Shown here: piece after piece, positions 23,200-32,490 of the stretch
Position numbering within the stretch: position 1 is the first letter of the stretch
How the letters are laid out: each line of letters begins with the position of its first letter
Assembly (NCBI RefSeq): GCF_011493005.1
Contig: NZ_CP049156.1
Location: 992,001-1,056,000, forward strand
Direction of reading: 5' to 3'
DNA from: Caballeronia sp. SBC1
Lineage (GTDB): Bacteria > Pseudomonadota > Gammaproteobacteria > Burkholderiales > Burkholderiaceae
Length of the DNA stretch: 64,000 nucleotides
Made by a program: the position numbers and the translations under genes
The notes under the pieces: generated by a model
Told to the model about the DNA's origin: nothing
What the model saw: the letters and a program-made list of their open reading frames with translations, nothing else
The model's database searches: none

Positions 23200-23868
23200 A
23201 TGAACGACGCACAACAACGCAACACCTACGCCGGCGTTTATCCGGGCAACCTGTTCATGGTCGTGGCGCCGTCGGGCGCGGGCAAGTCGACGCTGGTCAA
23301 CGCGCTGCTCGCGCAGGACCAGGCGATCCGCCTGTCCGTGTCGTACACCACGCGCGAACCGCGTCCGGGTGAGGAAAACGGCGTTCAATACCATTTCGCT
23401 TCCGTCGATGACTTCATGGCGCGCCACGCCGCCGGCGAGTTCCTCGAAAGCGCGGAAGTGCACGGGAACTACTACGCCACGTCGCGCGTGTGGATTGAAG
23501 AGCAAATGAAAAGCGGCCACGACGTGCTGCTCGAAATCGATTGGCAAGGTGCGCAACAGGTCAAGAAGCGCTTTCGCAACGCGGTGGAAATCTTTATCCT
23601 GCCGCCGTCGCTGGATGCGCTGGAAGAGCGCCTGAAAAAGCGCGGCCAGGATGCACCAAACGTGATCGTGCGCCGTTTGCTGGCAGCCGGCAGCGAGATG
23701 GCGCATGCACCGGAAGCGGAATACGTGCTGATCAACGAGAACTTCGAGCGTGCGCTCGGCGAGTTGCAATGTCTCGTCGCAGCCACACGGCTACGTTTCG
23801 GTTCACAGTACGCGCGTTATACGCAGTTGTTTGTTGAGTTAGGCATACACTCGCCGCACGCCGAGTGA
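23200..23868 (+). CDS. gmk: Guanylate kinase
   Basis: A protein of 222 residues that phosphorylates GMP to GDP. The P-loop is APSGAGKST at about residues 23-31. The GMP-binding motif reads [20 protein letters not shown], and [18 protein letters not shown] follows. [21 protein letters not shown] lid segment is present. It lies between yicC and rpoZ, as in other proteobacteria. Slightly longer N-terminus than E. coli Gmk. Confidence 0.97.
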   Translation: MNDAQQRNTYAGVYPGNLFMVVAPSGAGKSTLVNALLAQDQAIRLSVSYTTREPRPGEENGVQYHFASVDDFMARHAAGEFLESAEVHGNYYATSRVWIEEQMKSGHDVLLEIDWQGAQQVKKRFRNAVEIFILPPSLDALEERLKKRGQDAPNVIVRRLLAAGSEMAHAPEAEYVLINENFERALGELQCLVAATRLRFGSQYARYTQLFVELGIHSPHAE

Positions 23869-23925
23869 ACGGGGCTTTCCGGTCACATAAGGTAGAATGA
23901 AGAACATATCGAGAAGGAATCAACC

Positions 23926-24129
23926 ATGGCCCGCATCACCGTCGAAGACTGTCTGAAAATGATCCCCAATCGCTTCGAGCTCGCGCTCGCGGCAACGTAT
24001 CGCGCGCGCCAGCTCGCTCAAGGCCATACGCCGAAGATCGAAAGCCGCGACAAACCGACTGTTGTTGCGCTGCGCGAAATCGCAGCCGGCCAGGTCGGCG
24101 TCGAGATGTTGAAGAAAGTGCCGGTTTGA
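23926..24129 (+). CDS. rpoZ: RNA polymerase omega subunit
   Basis: A protein of 67 residues: [20 protein letters not shown], then [20 protein letters not shown] and [20 protein letters not shown]. Omega assists beta-prime folding and carries part of the ppGpp binding site. The spacing to spoT is 62 bases, and the neighbouring ppGpp synthetase is consistent with that role. Length fits beta-proteobacterial omega. Confidence 0.97.
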   Translation: MARITVEDCLKMIPNRFELALAATYRARQLAQGHTPKIESRDKPTVVALREIAAGQVGVEMLKKVPV

Positions 24130-24191
24130 TTATCGGTCCGGACGTCTACGCGCATTGTCACTAATCGCGTCAGCTAACCACGGAGGCGACC

Positions 24192-26624
24192 ATGAATCCT
24201 GTTCCATCGTCCGTCTCTGTGGATCCGCATAACGACGTCCTCAGTACAGAGTCACATTCCGGGTCACATTCTGGAAACCACGCGCACGATCATGACACTG
24301 CTCATGATGCCGATTCTCCCTCGGCGGCGCGCAAGTACATCGACGCAGTCCTCGAACAATCGTTTCGCCATCTGTTCGGGCCAACTGCTACCCCGGAAAA
24401 GCCGCGCCGTCACGACGTAGTTTCCATCGCGAAACTGACCACTGAGCTGGCCGCGTACCTTTCACCGGAAGAAATCAAGCAGGTCAAGCTGGCTTTCCAT
24501 TTCAGCGATGAAGCCCATCTCGGGCAATATCGTCAGAGTGGCGAGCCGTACATCACGCATCCGGTCGCGGTCGCGGAAATCTGCGCCAGCTGGAAACTCG
24601 ACGATCAATCGATCATGGCAGCGTTGCTGCACGACGTGATCGAAGATCAGGGCGTGACGAAGACCGAGATTGCTGAGCGTTTCGGGCCGAAGGTTGCAGA
24701 ACTCGTCGATGGCTTGTCGAAACTGGACAAGATGGAGTTTCGCAATCGCGAGGAAGCGCAGGCGGAAAATTTCCGCAAGATGCTGCTCGCCATGGCGCGC
24801 GACGTCCGCGTGATTCTCGTCAAGCTGGCCGACCGGCTGCACAACATGCGCACGCTGGGTGCGGTGCCGCCGGAAAAACGGCGTCGCGTGGCGCGTGAAA
24901 CCATCGATATTTACGCGCCTATCGCGCATCGGCTTGGGTTGAACAACACGTATCGCGAACTGCAGGACCTGAGCTTCGCGAACTTCAATCCGCATAGGTA
25001 CGCCACGCTCGAACGCGCTGTGAAGGCCGCGCGCGGCAACCGGCGTGAAGTGGTGGGCAAGATCCTTGAAGCGGTCCAGCGCACGATTGCGGACGCGAAA
25101 ATCAAGGCCGACGTGACCGGCCGCGAGAAAACCATCTTCAGCATTTACAAGAAGATGCGCGACAAGCAGTTGTCGTTCTCGCAAGTGCTCGACGTCTATG
25201 GCTTTCGCGTGGTCGTGGATACCGCGCTCGAATGTTATACGTGCATTGGCGCGCTGCACGCGCTCTATAAACCGGTGCCGGGCAAGTTCAAGGATTACAT
25301 CGCCATTCCGAAGGTGAATGGCTATCAATCGTTGCACACCACGCTGGTAGGTCCGTTCGGTGCGCCGATCGAGTTCCAGATCCGCACGCGCAAGATGCAT
25401 GAAATCGCGGAAGCGGGCGTGGCTGCACATTGGCTTTACAAGAATGGCGGCGCGGATCTGAACGACGTGCAAAAGCGCGCGCATCAGTGGCTCAAGTCGC
25501 TGCTAGACATTCAAAGCGAAGCAGGAGACTCCAGCGAATTCCTCGAACACGTCAAGATCGACCTGTTCCCCGATGCTGTTTACGTGTTCACACCCAAGTC
25601 GAAGATCATGCCGCTGCCGCGAGGCGCGACGGCTTTGGATTTTGCGTATTCCATTCACAGCGACCTGGGCAATCAATGCGTCGCGGTGAAGATCAATAAC
25701 GAGTTGCTGCCGTTGCGCACCGAGTTGAAGAGCGGCGACATTGTCGAAGTGATCACGGCGCCTTATTCGAAGCCGAATCCCGCGTGGCTGGGTTTCGTGC
25801 GTACCGGCAAGGCGCGTTCGGCCATTCGTCACTATCTCAAGACCATGCGGTTGAACGAATCGGTTCAACTGGGCGAACGGCTCGTCGATCAAAGCCTCAA
25901 GGGCTATGGCCTGGCGTTGTCGGAAGTGACGCCGGAAGTCTGGGAAAGGCTGGCGCAATGGACGGGCAACAAGAGCCGTCAGGAAATTTTCGCGGATATC
26001 GGCCTGGGCCGGCGCGTGGCCGCCGTGATGGCGAAGCGCATTGAAGTGCTGATGACCGGCCGCGACGACGACGATTCCCCGCGCGAGGGCCTCAGCACGA
26101 ATACGGCACCGCCGGTTGTGATCACGGGCACCGAAGGGATGTCGGTGCAACTGTCTGCCTGCTGCCGCCCGATTCCCGGCGACAACATCATGGGTTACAT
26201 CGGCATTGGGCTGGGCATGGCGATCCATACCACCGAATGCCGTGTGGCCCAGCGGATTCACAAGCGCGATCCGGGCCGATGGATTGACGTTGCCTGGGCG
26301 CCGCAGCCGGGCCGTCTGTTCGACGTATCCATCAAGGTGCTCGTCAGCACGTCGAAGGGCGTGTTCGCCCGCGTAGCAGCCGATATCACGTCCGCCGATG
26401 CCAACATTGTCCACATCGCCATGGACGAGGACGTGACGCAGGAATCGACCGTACTGCGTTTCGTCATCCAGGTCAGCGATCGCGTGCACCTGGCGAATGT
26501 CATGCGGCGCGTGCGCACGAACCCGGACGTGATGCGCATCGCGCGTGAGCGGCCGAGTGACGAGCCACATCATCGCAATACCGAAGGTGGCATGCGGATC
26601 GATCGCGAACGCGGCGATTATTAA
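24192..26624 (+). CDS. spoT: Bifunctional (p)ppGpp synthetase/hydrolase
   Basis: A protein of 810 residues of the Rel/Spo class. The hydrolase domain shows HPVAVAEICASW and the HD at about residue 147 (LLHDVIED), so hydrolysis should be active; KLADRLHNMRTLGAVPPEKR follows. The synthetase domain (FSIYKKMRDKQLSFSQVLDV to VNGYQSLHTTLVGPFGAPIE), TGS domain (DLFPDAVYVFTPKSKIMPLP) and a C-terminal ACT domain are present. The first 65 residues are an additional His/Ser/Asp-rich segment. GGAGG precedes the ATG. It follows rpoZ as in other beta-proteobacteria. Confidence 0.95.
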   Translation: MNPVPSSVSVDPHNDVLSTESHSGSHSGNHAHDHDTAHDADSPSAARKYIDAVLEQSFRHLFGPTATPEKPRRHDVVSIAKLTTELAAYLSPEEIKQVKLAFHFSDEAHLGQYRQSGEPYITHPVAVAEICASWKLDDQSIMAALLHDVIEDQGVTKTEIAERFGPKVAELVDGLSKLDKMEFRNREEAQAENFRKMLLAMARDVRVILVKLADRLHNMRTLGAVPPEKRRRVARETIDIYAPIAHRLGLNNTYRELQDLSFANFNPHRYATLERAVKAARGNRREVVGKILEAVQRTIADAKIKADVTGREKTIFSIYKKMRDKQLSFSQVLDVYGFRVVVDTALECYTCIGALHALYKPVPGKFKDYIAIPKVNGYQSLHTTLVGPFGAPIEFQIRTRKMHEIAEAGVAAHWLYKNGGADLNDVQKRAHQWLKSLLDIQSEAGDSSEFLEHVKIDLFPDAVYVFTPKSKIMPLPRGATALDFAYSIHSDLGNQCVAVKINNELLPLRTELKSGDIVEVITAPYSKPNPAWLGFVRTGKARSAIRHYLKTMRLNESVQLGERLVDQSLKGYGLALSEVTPEVWERLAQWTGNKSRQEIFADIGLGRRVAAVMAKRIEVLMTGRDDDDSPREGLSTNTAPPVVITGTEGMSVQLSACCRPIPGDNIMGYIGIGLGMAIHTTECRVAQRIHKRDPGRWIDVAWAPQPGRLFDVSIKVLVSTSKGVFARVAADITSADANIVHIAMDEDVTQESTVLRFVIQVSDRVHLANVMRRVRTNPDVMRIARERPSDEPHHRNTEGGMRIDRERGDY

Positions 26625-26740
26625 CGCCTGGCGTTCGCCTCTTGGCGCGGCGGCCGGCGGAGTCTAGGTCTGAGCTCGATCTGCCGCCGCTCGAAAGCGA
26701 CCTGCTTGCCTGTACCCATTCTGCGTACACAGGGGCACTT

Positions 26741-27232
26741 ATGAAAACATCAGAACTGGAAGGCGCCGGGCTCGACTATTGGGTCGCGCGCGGGCTGCAT
26801 GACTTCATCCGGGAAATTCATTTCACCGATGGTGGCCAGACGCTGTCCATCCGCGGCAATGATCGTGGCCGGGCGTGGGACGGGCGCTTCCTGCCGTCGA
26901 CGTCGTGGGAAGCGGCGTCTGTCGTGCTTGAGCGTGCGTGCCGGCTGGAGATGAACGACCACGGACGTGGCGAAGTCGTGTGCACGGCAGTATTCGGCAA
27001 GGCCGGCGCGGAAGTGGAGGGGCGCGGGCCGTCGTTGCGTATCGCCTTGCTGCGGGCTTTTTTGCTGCATGCGTTCGGAGACACAGTGGACGACGAGTTT
27101 CCGCATCGTTCGCAAATGCTGCTCGGAGAGCGGGCTGAACTGCTGGGCGAGCAGAGTGCGGCCGCAACGATTGAAGATGCACCGTTGCCGGACGGACGCA
27201 TAGGCGATATTGGGTCGACTGCGCGGCAGTAA
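26741..27232 (+). CDS. DUF2591 (NinX-like) family protein
   Basis: A protein of 163 residues beginning MKTSELEGAGLDYWVARGLH, the start of the DUF2591 family, which includes the phage NinX proteins. The family is common in phages, but in this region of Burkholderiales chromosomes it appears as a stand-alone gene. No catalytic role is established. The ATG at 26741 follows AGGGG; the longer frame from 26642 has no such motif. A strong terminator lies about 90 bases downstream. Confidence 0.8.
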   Translation: MKTSELEGAGLDYWVARGLHDFIREIHFTDGGQTLSIRGNDRGRAWDGRFLPSTSWEAASVVLERACRLEMNDHGRGEVVCTAVFGKAGAEVEGRGPSLRIALLRAFLLHAFGDTVDDEFPHRSQMLLGERAELLGEQSAAATIEDAPLPDGRIGDIGSTARQ

Positions 27233-27319
27233 GCGGGTTCGCGGTCCGTACCCCTGGAAGCTGGCGAGCGCCAAGTGCAAACCCGCCAGACGTGTGCGCG
27301 ACTTTCGCCCGCAGAAAGA

Positions 27320-27350
27320 AAAAGGGCCTTCCGTGAGGAAGGCCCTTCTA
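27320..27350. terminator. Bidirectional rho-independent terminator
   Basis: AAGGGCCTTCC at 27322-27332 pairs perfectly with GGAAGGCCCTT at 27337-27347 around GTGA. A-runs precede it on the plus strand, giving T-runs for the minus-strand tRNA transcript; it ends the tRNA-Arg unit leftwards and can also serve the gene at 26741-27232. Confidence 0.85.
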
Positions 27351-27354
27351 AAAC

Positions 27355-27431
27355 TGGTGCGGCTGGCAGGATTCGAACCCACGACCCCTTGGTTCGTAGC
27401 CAAGTACTCTATCCATCTGAGCTACAGCCGC
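27355..27431 (-). tRNA. tRNA-Arg(ACG), copy 1
   Basis: Minus strand, 77 bases with encoded CCA. The acceptor stem is GCGGCTG/CAGCCGC, and the anticodon loop CTACGAA gives anticodon ACG, normally deaminated to ICG. It is identical in its core to the copy at 27518-27594. Confidence 0.96.
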
Positions 27432-27517
27432 GCACAAAGCAGGGTAATACAAAAAACTGATTCAGGAAACGCTTGCTTGAAACAAAACAACTAAAACGTC
27501 TTGAAGCTTTGAAGAAG

Positions 27518-27594
27518 TGGTGCGGCTGGCAGGATTCGAACCCACGACCCCTTGGTTCGTAGCCAAGTACTCTATCCATCTGAGCTACAGCCGC
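27518..27594 (-). tRNA. tRNA-Arg(ACG), copy 2
   Basis: Minus strand, 77 bases with encoded CCA; same cloverleaf and anticodon as copy 1. The two are 86 bases apart and probably form one transcript. Confidence 0.96.
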
Positions 27595-27733
27595 ACGCGA
27601 GACCAAGAGTATAGCCAAGCTCTCCCAAAAAAGGAAGCGTTACGCTGCGATTTCTGTAATACCGATCTCCTTCGTGTTACCGTGCACAGGAGCTATCTCG
27701 CTCCTCTTCACGTTATTTTGAGCGGTTTGCACC

Positions 27734-28294
27734 ATGAACAAAGCATTTGTAAAGGAATCGGACGAGAGCGACGAAGATCTCGACCTCGAGCAACCCCCCG
27801 GCGTCCCTCCCGGCACCAAGAACTACATCACGCCAGCCGGGCACCAGCGTCTGCGTGACGAGCTGCTGCATCTGCTGGACATCGAGCGGCCGGATGTCGT
27901 GAAACTGCTTTCCTGGGCGGCGTCGAATGGCGACCGTTCGGAGAACGGCGACTACATTTACGGCAAGCGGCGCTTGCGCGAGATTGACCGGCGGATTCGC
28001 TTCCTGACCAAACGGCTCGACAAAGCGGAAGTGGTGGACAGCAGCCGGCAGGAAAACATCGACCAGGTGTTTTTCGGCGCTACCGTGGACTACGCCGGCG
28101 ACGATGGGGAAGCGCACACAGTGACAATCGTAGGCGTGGACGAAGTCAATCTGGATGTCGGACACGTGAGCTGGATCTCGCCCATTGCTCGCGCGTTGCT
28201 CAAAGCCAAGGTCGGCGATACGGTCACGCTGCATACGCCCGCTGGTGTCCAGCAGATCGATATCCTCGACGTACATTATCCGCCGAAGGCCTGA
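27734..28294 (+). CDS. greB: Transcription elongation factor GreB
   Basis: A protein of 186 residues. GreB enters the secondary channel of RNA polymerase and stimulates cleavage of backtracked RNA. The N-terminal coiled coil with its acidic tip is seen in NYITPAGHQRLRDELLHLLD, then NGDRSENGDYIYGKRRLREI and DRRIRFLTKRLDKAEVVD; the C-terminal FKBP-like domain has VFFGATVDYA and ISWVGHV-like residues. The N-terminal 25 residues are an acidic extension (SDESDEDLDLEQ) of the kind seen in beta-proteobacterial GreB. Confidence 0.95.
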   Translation: MNKAFVKESDESDEDLDLEQPPGVPPGTKNYITPAGHQRLRDELLHLLDIERPDVVKLLSWAASNGDRSENGDYIYGKRRLREIDRRIRFLTKRLDKAEVVDSSRQENIDQVFFGATVDYAGDDGEAHTVTIVGVDEVNLDVGHVSWISPIARALLKAKVGDTVTLHTPAGVQQIDILDVHYPPKA

Positions 28295-28351
28295 GGCGCT
28301 TCATCTTGAGGCGCTTCATCTAAAGCAATAACGTAAGGAACCTCAGGACGA

Positions 28352-28381
28352 AAAAAAGGCGCCGCAAGCGGCGCCTTTTTC
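28352..28381. terminator. Bidirectional terminator between greB and the porin gene
   Basis: AAAAAGGCGCCGC pairs with GCGGCGCCTTTTT around AA(G). A-run and T-run on the two sides allow it to stop both convergent genes. Confidence 0.9.
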
Positions 28382-28406
28382 ACATCGGTACAACTTTGAA
28401 CAAGAC

Positions 28407-29549
28407 TTAGAAGCGGTGGCGAATGCCAACCGTTGCCGAGACTTGGTTCGGGGTCGACGACATGCCTACGCCGTTGATCGGAGCGCCAATGCCGCTGTCG
28501 CCCAGGTCCAGTGCGTGGACGTATTCGCCTTGCAGGTACACGTCCGTGCGCTTCGACAGCGAATAAGCTGTTTGCACGCTGAACTGATGGAACGACGGCT
28601 TTTCGCCATCGAGACGGGCATCGGTGTACGTGTACGCGCCAGCCAGGCTCAGGGCCGGGGTCAGGGCATAGTGAGCGTTCAGCTCATAGTTGTTGAAGCG
28701 AGCGTAGTTGCCGATTGCGATGTTGTTCGAGTTGCCAACCGTAGCGCCGTTGATGCTTGCCGCATCTTCAAGCTTGGTTTGCGTGAACACGAAACCAACC
28801 GTTGCCGGGCCGAACGCGTAGTTCAAGCCAGCACCGAACGTGCGTTGCAGGCCTGCGTTGAACGTGTTGTCGCTAGCAACAGCGCCGCCCGTGTTGTTGA
28901 TCACGCCAGCGGTCAGGTCGTTGTTCAACTGCAAGTAAGCTGCAGCAATGTTCAACGGACCGTAGTTATACGATGCGCCAACGCTGTAAGCGCGGTTGTT
29001 CGAGAAACCAGCAGCTTGGTTCGAGAAGCCATATTGCGCGCCGAACTTGAAGCCCGCGTAGTTCGCGCTCGTGTACTTGACTGAGTTGTTGATACGGAAC
29101 GAGTTGTCGAGGTTGTCGTTGTCGAACGGGTGCGCGAACTGCGTGCCACCGTATTGCGTGCCAGTCAGAGCCAACGGGCCCAGGTAATCGACCACGGAGT
29201 CATATTGACGACCGAGGGTCACAGCACCGTACTGGTTGCTCGACAGACCGACAAATGCTTGACGGCCAAACTCACGACCATTTTGGCCCAGCGTGCCGTT
29301 AGCAATGCTGAAGCCGTTTTCCAACGTGAAGATTGCCTTCAGGCCACCACCGAGGTCTTCAGAGCCGCGCAGGCCCCAACGGCTGCCGTTCACCGCGCCG
29401 CTCGTCATCTTGAAGTTATGTGAACCGTTTTGATTGTTTGTGTACGTCAGGCCAGCGTCGATCAAACCGTACAACGTCACGCTGCTTTGAGCATGAGCGG
29501 CGGTTGCAAATACGCCCGACAGGGCGGCGACCATGAGAGTCTTTTTCAT
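28407..29549 (-). CDS. Gram-negative general porin
   Basis: A protein of 380 residues. MKKTLMVAALSGVFATAAHA is a Sec signal, then QSSVTLYGLIDAGLTYTNNQ starts the 16-strand trimeric barrel of the Burkholderia porin family. The PEFAF-like loop region is seen in YGAVTLGRQYDSVVDYLGPL, and the last residue is Phe (VGIRHRF), the outer-membrane assembly signal. The gene uses a restricted codon set and looks highly expressed. GGAG precedes the ATG on the minus strand; the 5' region of about 560 bases probably holds its regulation. Confidence 0.95.
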   Translation of the reverse strand: MKKTLMVAALSGVFATAAHAQSSVTLYGLIDAGLTYTNNQNGSHNFKMTSGAVNGSRWGLRGSEDLGGGLKAIFTLENGFSIANGTLGQNGREFGRQAFVGLSSNQYGAVTLGRQYDSVVDYLGPLALTGTQYGGTQFAHPFDNDNLDNSFRINNSVKYTSANYAGFKFGAQYGFSNQAAGFSNNRAYSVGASYNYGPLNIAAAYLQLNNDLTAGVINNTGGAVASDNTFNAGLQRTFGAGLNYAFGPATVGFVFTQTKLEDAASINGATVGNSNNIAIGNYARFNNYELNAHYALTPALSLAGAYTYTDARLDGEKPSFHQFSVQTAYSLSKRTDVYLQGEYVHALDLGDSGIGAPINGVGMSSTPNQVSATVGIRHRF

Positions 29550-29969
29550 CTTTGTAACTCCGAGAGCAATTTGGGTCTGACAACCCAGGCTTGAAGGAAA
29601 CCTTCACTCCAACGCGCTGCGAGAGGCGCAGTCAGGTGATTTCGTGTGCCAAGAATAGACACAGTCGTTTCCGGACCAGACGAAGTGTAAAGACGGTGTT
29701 ACAGCGGTGGCATTCCGATTTACGCAATAAAGTATTCTGCGATCGGCAATGATTGGAAAAAGCAATCTGAGCCTTTACTGGCAAGGCTTTGCGGGGGAAT
29801 GGCAGGAGTAAATACAGAGTGTCAACAGAGGTTCGTTGCGCAATTGCGACATGCACTATCGTTAAAATACAACGCGAATAATCCTAAATGTCGATTGTTG
29901 ACGGAACTGCAATAGATGATTGCCAGATCTGTTGGTGATTTCGATAAGGCGCGTCGTTATACTTTAACG
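29550..29969. other. Porin upstream region, no gene
   Basis: About 420 bases with lower GC than the surroundings. They should contain the porin promoter, reading leftwards; no clear ORF is present. The right boundary is the candidate small RNA at 29970. Confidence 0.45.
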
Positions 29970-30051
29970 GCTGCTTTCCGAAGCAGACTTTTTCGTTGAC
30001 GGAAAAGATCTCCAAACCTTGTCGGCGCGACTTCCCAGTCGCGCTTTTTTT
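29970..30051 (+). ncRNA. Candidate small RNA with terminator
   Basis: A -10-like TATACT sits at 29958-29963 (a poor -35, TTGGTG, lies about 20 bases further up). Then come a hairpin CTGCTT/AAGCAG at 29971-29986, an A/T-paired hairpin TTTTTCG/CGGAAAA at about 29990-30006, and a rho-independent terminator GCGCGACT/AGTCGCGC at 30025-30044 with seven T. No plus-strand ORF precedes the terminator, so it must end a non-coding transcript of about 80 nt. Confidence 0.55.
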
Positions 30052-30106
30052 CGCCTGAACGGATGCAATGTCCGAAGCCTGTTGCAGGTGCTGTTTACCT
30101 TCTTAG

Positions 30107-30385
30107 TTAGTTAGCTACTTCCAGCTCTTCTTCCGGCTCCCCTTCAGCTTCATTCCCAACTTCGGATGATTCTGCGCCGCCGTTGCTATCGAATGTCAGC
30201 GGACTCGATATTGTCCAGTCTTCCATCACATAACGACGCGCATCCATTGGCGAGGACAGAAGGTTCTGCCAATGATCGCCATGCCATGCAGGGTCGAAAT
30301 CCAGAGCTGAATGCGATTCCACAACTGCTCGGGGCGCTACCAACGTCCTGATCCACGAAAACATGCTTTTGAGTTCGGTCGTCAC
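30107..30385 (-). CDS. Hypothetical acidic-tail protein (92 aa)
   Basis: I place the start at the GTG at 30385 because AAAGGAGG (30394-30401 on the minus strand) lies eight bases before it; an ATG at 30421 has no ribosome site. The product reads VTTELKSMFSWIRTLVAPRA, a middle segment with HGDHWQNLLSSPMDARRYV, and a very acidic C-terminus (EAEGEPEEELEVAN). No family recognised. Cytoplasmic by composition. Confidence 0.6.
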   Translation of the reverse strand: MTTELKSMFSWIRTLVAPRAVVESHSALDFDPAWHGDHWQNLLSSPMDARRYVMEDWTISSPLTFDSNGGAESSEVGNEAEGEPEEELEVAN

Positions 30386-30739
30386 AGCAATGACCTCCTT
30401 TAAAGTGCTTGCGGTACTCATTTATGATGGCGGCAGCTGATTTCGGTAACAAGGCTCGTAAACGCTTACGATTCGACAATAATGGTTACAGGCTGAGTAA
30501 ATATTTCCTTTTGAGGGATATGGTCGGTTTAATTCGGAATTATTACGACCGATTGTTCTCTTTTCTGCCCTTGCGGTTCGAACACCAGCCTTCGAAACTC
30601 CTCCCTCGTGTGCAGCCCGGGCTAGTGGCTGGGAACGGCCTGGAACCGTCGGCGCTCGAATGCACGTGAGCTAAAATGACCCATCGATACGCCTTTTCTT
30701 GCGCGGATCGCGTCCATTCCTCTTTTAGCGGTCAGCGCT
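30386..30739. other. Intergenic region, no gene seen
   Basis: About 350 bases between the divergent hypothetical gene and the DnaQ-like gene. Apart from the ribosome site of the former I see no feature that can be supported. Confidence 0.4.
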
Positions 30740-31885
30740 GTGCTCCCAATCCTTACTAATAGTGTTAGTGCAGAACCGCTGGTTTTCGTCGACCTCGAAA
30801 CCACGGGCGGCACCTTCGGCGTGAATCGCATCACTGAAATCGGCGTGGTCGAGGTTGGGCCGGCTGGTGTGACGCAGTGGAGTTCGCTCGTCAATCCGCA
30901 GCAGCCGATTCCGTTCTTTATCCAGCAACTTACCGGTATCAGTGATTCGATGGTGCGCAACGCGCCAACGTTCGAGGCCATCGCGCATGATTTGCTGGCC
31001 CGCCTCGATGGACGGCTGTTTATTGCCCACAACGCGCGGTTCGATCATGGCTTCCTGCGCAGCGAGTTCAAGCGTGCCGGCATCAAGTTCCAGCCCGACG
31101 TGTTGTGCACGGTCCAGTTGTCGCGCGCCATCTACCCGGCGGAACGTCGGCATGGACTCGATGCGCTGATCGAACGGCACGCGCTCGTGCCTGCGGCGCG
31201 CCATCGCGCACTTGCCGACGCCGATCTGCTCTGGCAATTCTGGCAGCACCTGCACCGCGCATTTTCCGCCGATGTCCTGCATGGCCACATAGAACAGGTT
31301 GCCCGGCGTTTCCGGCTTGCCGGCGATATTGACGAGGACACCATCGAACAGATTCCGGCCGGCTGCGGCATCTACGTGTTTTATGGCGAGGACGATGTGC
31401 CGCTCTATGTTGGACGAAGCGTGCGTTTGCGCCAGCGCGTGCGTGCGCATCTGTCGGGTCCGAAACGGTCGGCGAAGGATCTGCGGCTCGCGGAACTCGT
31501 CCGGCGGGTGGAGTGGACCGCGACGGGCGGCGAGATCGGCGCGATGCTGGCAGAAGGGCGCTCGGTCGCGCGGTTGCGCCCTGCCCATAACCGGCTGTCC
31601 AAAGCACGTCGCGATGACCCGGGCCAGGCGCCCTGGACCTATCCTGGCGCCATCGCGATAGAGGAAACGGACGCCGCGACCAGCGCGCGGGTGTGGCATG
31701 TCGTCGATGGCTGGCAGTATTTCGGCATGGCCTCGTCGCTCGCCGAGGCCGCGCAATTGCGAGCGGCGGTATCCGCAGCGTGTTTCGAGTTATCGACGTA
31801 TCGGATTCTCGGCGAACGTCTGTCGCGCGGGCTGACAATCGTGCCGCTTGCAGCCACCGCCTGCCTGTCAGGCGAGCCGGTCTAG
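30740..31885 (+). CDS. DnaQ-type exonuclease fused to a GIY-YIG nuclease domain
   Basis: A protein of 381 residues from a GTG. Residues about 15-180 are a DEDDh 3'-5' exonuclease: FVDLETTGG (D-x-E), then AHNARFDHGFL and the later HRALADADLL (H-x4-D), as in Pol III epsilon. Residues about 205-290 are a UvrC/Cho-type GIY-YIG endonuclease: GCGIYVFYGEDDVPLYVGRS, with Arg and Glu further on (EIGAMLAEGRSVARLRPAHN). Such fusions are known in actinobacteria and proteobacteria and are predicted to act in DNA repair, but no UvrB- or UvrC-like helix-hairpin-helix domain is present. Confidence 0.88.
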   Translation: MLPILTNSVSAEPLVFVDLETTGGTFGVNRITEIGVVEVGPAGVTQWSSLVNPQQPIPFFIQQLTGISDSMVRNAPTFEAIAHDLLARLDGRLFIAHNARFDHGFLRSEFKRAGIKFQPDVLCTVQLSRAIYPAERRHGLDALIERHALVPAARHRALADADLLWQFWQHLHRAFSADVLHGHIEQVARRFRLAGDIDEDTIEQIPAGCGIYVFYGEDDVPLYVGRSVRLRQRVRAHLSGPKRSAKDLRLAELVRRVEWTATGGEIGAMLAEGRSVARLRPAHNRLSKARRDDPGQAPWTYPGAIAIEETDAATSARVWHVVDGWQYFGMASSLAEAAQLRAAVSAACFELSTYRILGERLSRGLTIVPLAATACLSGEPV

Positions 31886-32490
31886 CCGACCGCGCCCACG
31901 CCACCCGACGCACACACGTGCGACAACGCGCGCGCAAGCGGCGCATTCTGGGCGGAATCGTAGCGGGTGAGATGTTTCCAGCGCGCGATGCTGTCGGCCA
32001 GTCGCAGTGGGCAGTCGTCGGCATGGCGCAGCGGCTCGACGCCCGCCAGCGCGGAGAGCAACGCGTTAGTCACGCTATCGAGCTTCGGCCGGGTATCGCG
32101 GGACAGATCGGGTGCCGTGCCTTCGGGCGCGCGCGATTTACGCCAGTTATCGAAGAGGGCGTTCTGCACGTCCTTGCTTGCCTCTATCTGATCGCGAAAG
32201 AAGAGCTGCGCAAACGCCGGGTCGATGCCGGCGGATTTCGCGCGGCTATTGATGCCGGCCAGCAACGCGGCTTCACGGGGTTTATCGGTGATGGGCTCGT
32301 GATGCGCCCATTTCCAGCGCGCGACCGGATCGGCAAGCGCCAGCCGTTGCGACGACAACGCAATGAGATTGGTGAAGGGCGTGTCGTCGCCATCTGCCAA
32401 GGCCGCCGAGGAGCACACGGTGAGGGTGATAACAAAAGCGGCCATGGAAGCCACGGCGCGGAGAACTTGGAGAAGGGAATGGCGAAGCAT
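31882..32490 (-). CDS. Periplasmic chorismate mutase (AroQ-gamma type)
   Basis: A protein of 202 residues. Residues 1-32 form a Sec signal ending in SSAALADG. The mature part is all-helical with NLIALSSQRLALADPVARWK, then PREAALLAGINSRAKSAGID and AQLFFRDQIEASKDVQNALF, matching secreted monofunctional chorismate mutases (the *AroQ class of M. tuberculosis and P. aeruginosa). It converts chorismate to prephenate outside the cytoplasm; its purpose there is unknown. The stop overlaps the DnaQ-GIY-YIG stop convergently. I choose the ATG at 32490 because the signal starts there. Confidence 0.87.
   Translation of the reverse strand: MLRHSLLQVLRAVASMAAFVITLTVCSSAALADGDDTPFTNLIALSSQRLALADPVARWKWAHHEPITDKPREAALLAGINSRAKSAGIDPAFAQLFFRDQIEASKDVQNALFDNWRKSRAPEGTAPDLSRDTRPKLDSVTNALLSALAGVEPLRHADDCPLRLADSIARWKHLTRYDSAQNAPLARALSHVCASGGVGAVG

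Noticed and set aside
22242..23225. 327-residue minus-strand frame in yicC
   Set aside because: Shadow of yicC; the plus-strand product has the family motifs.
24462..25484. 340-residue minus-strand frame in spoT
   Set aside because: Shadow of spoT, with no start signal and no family.
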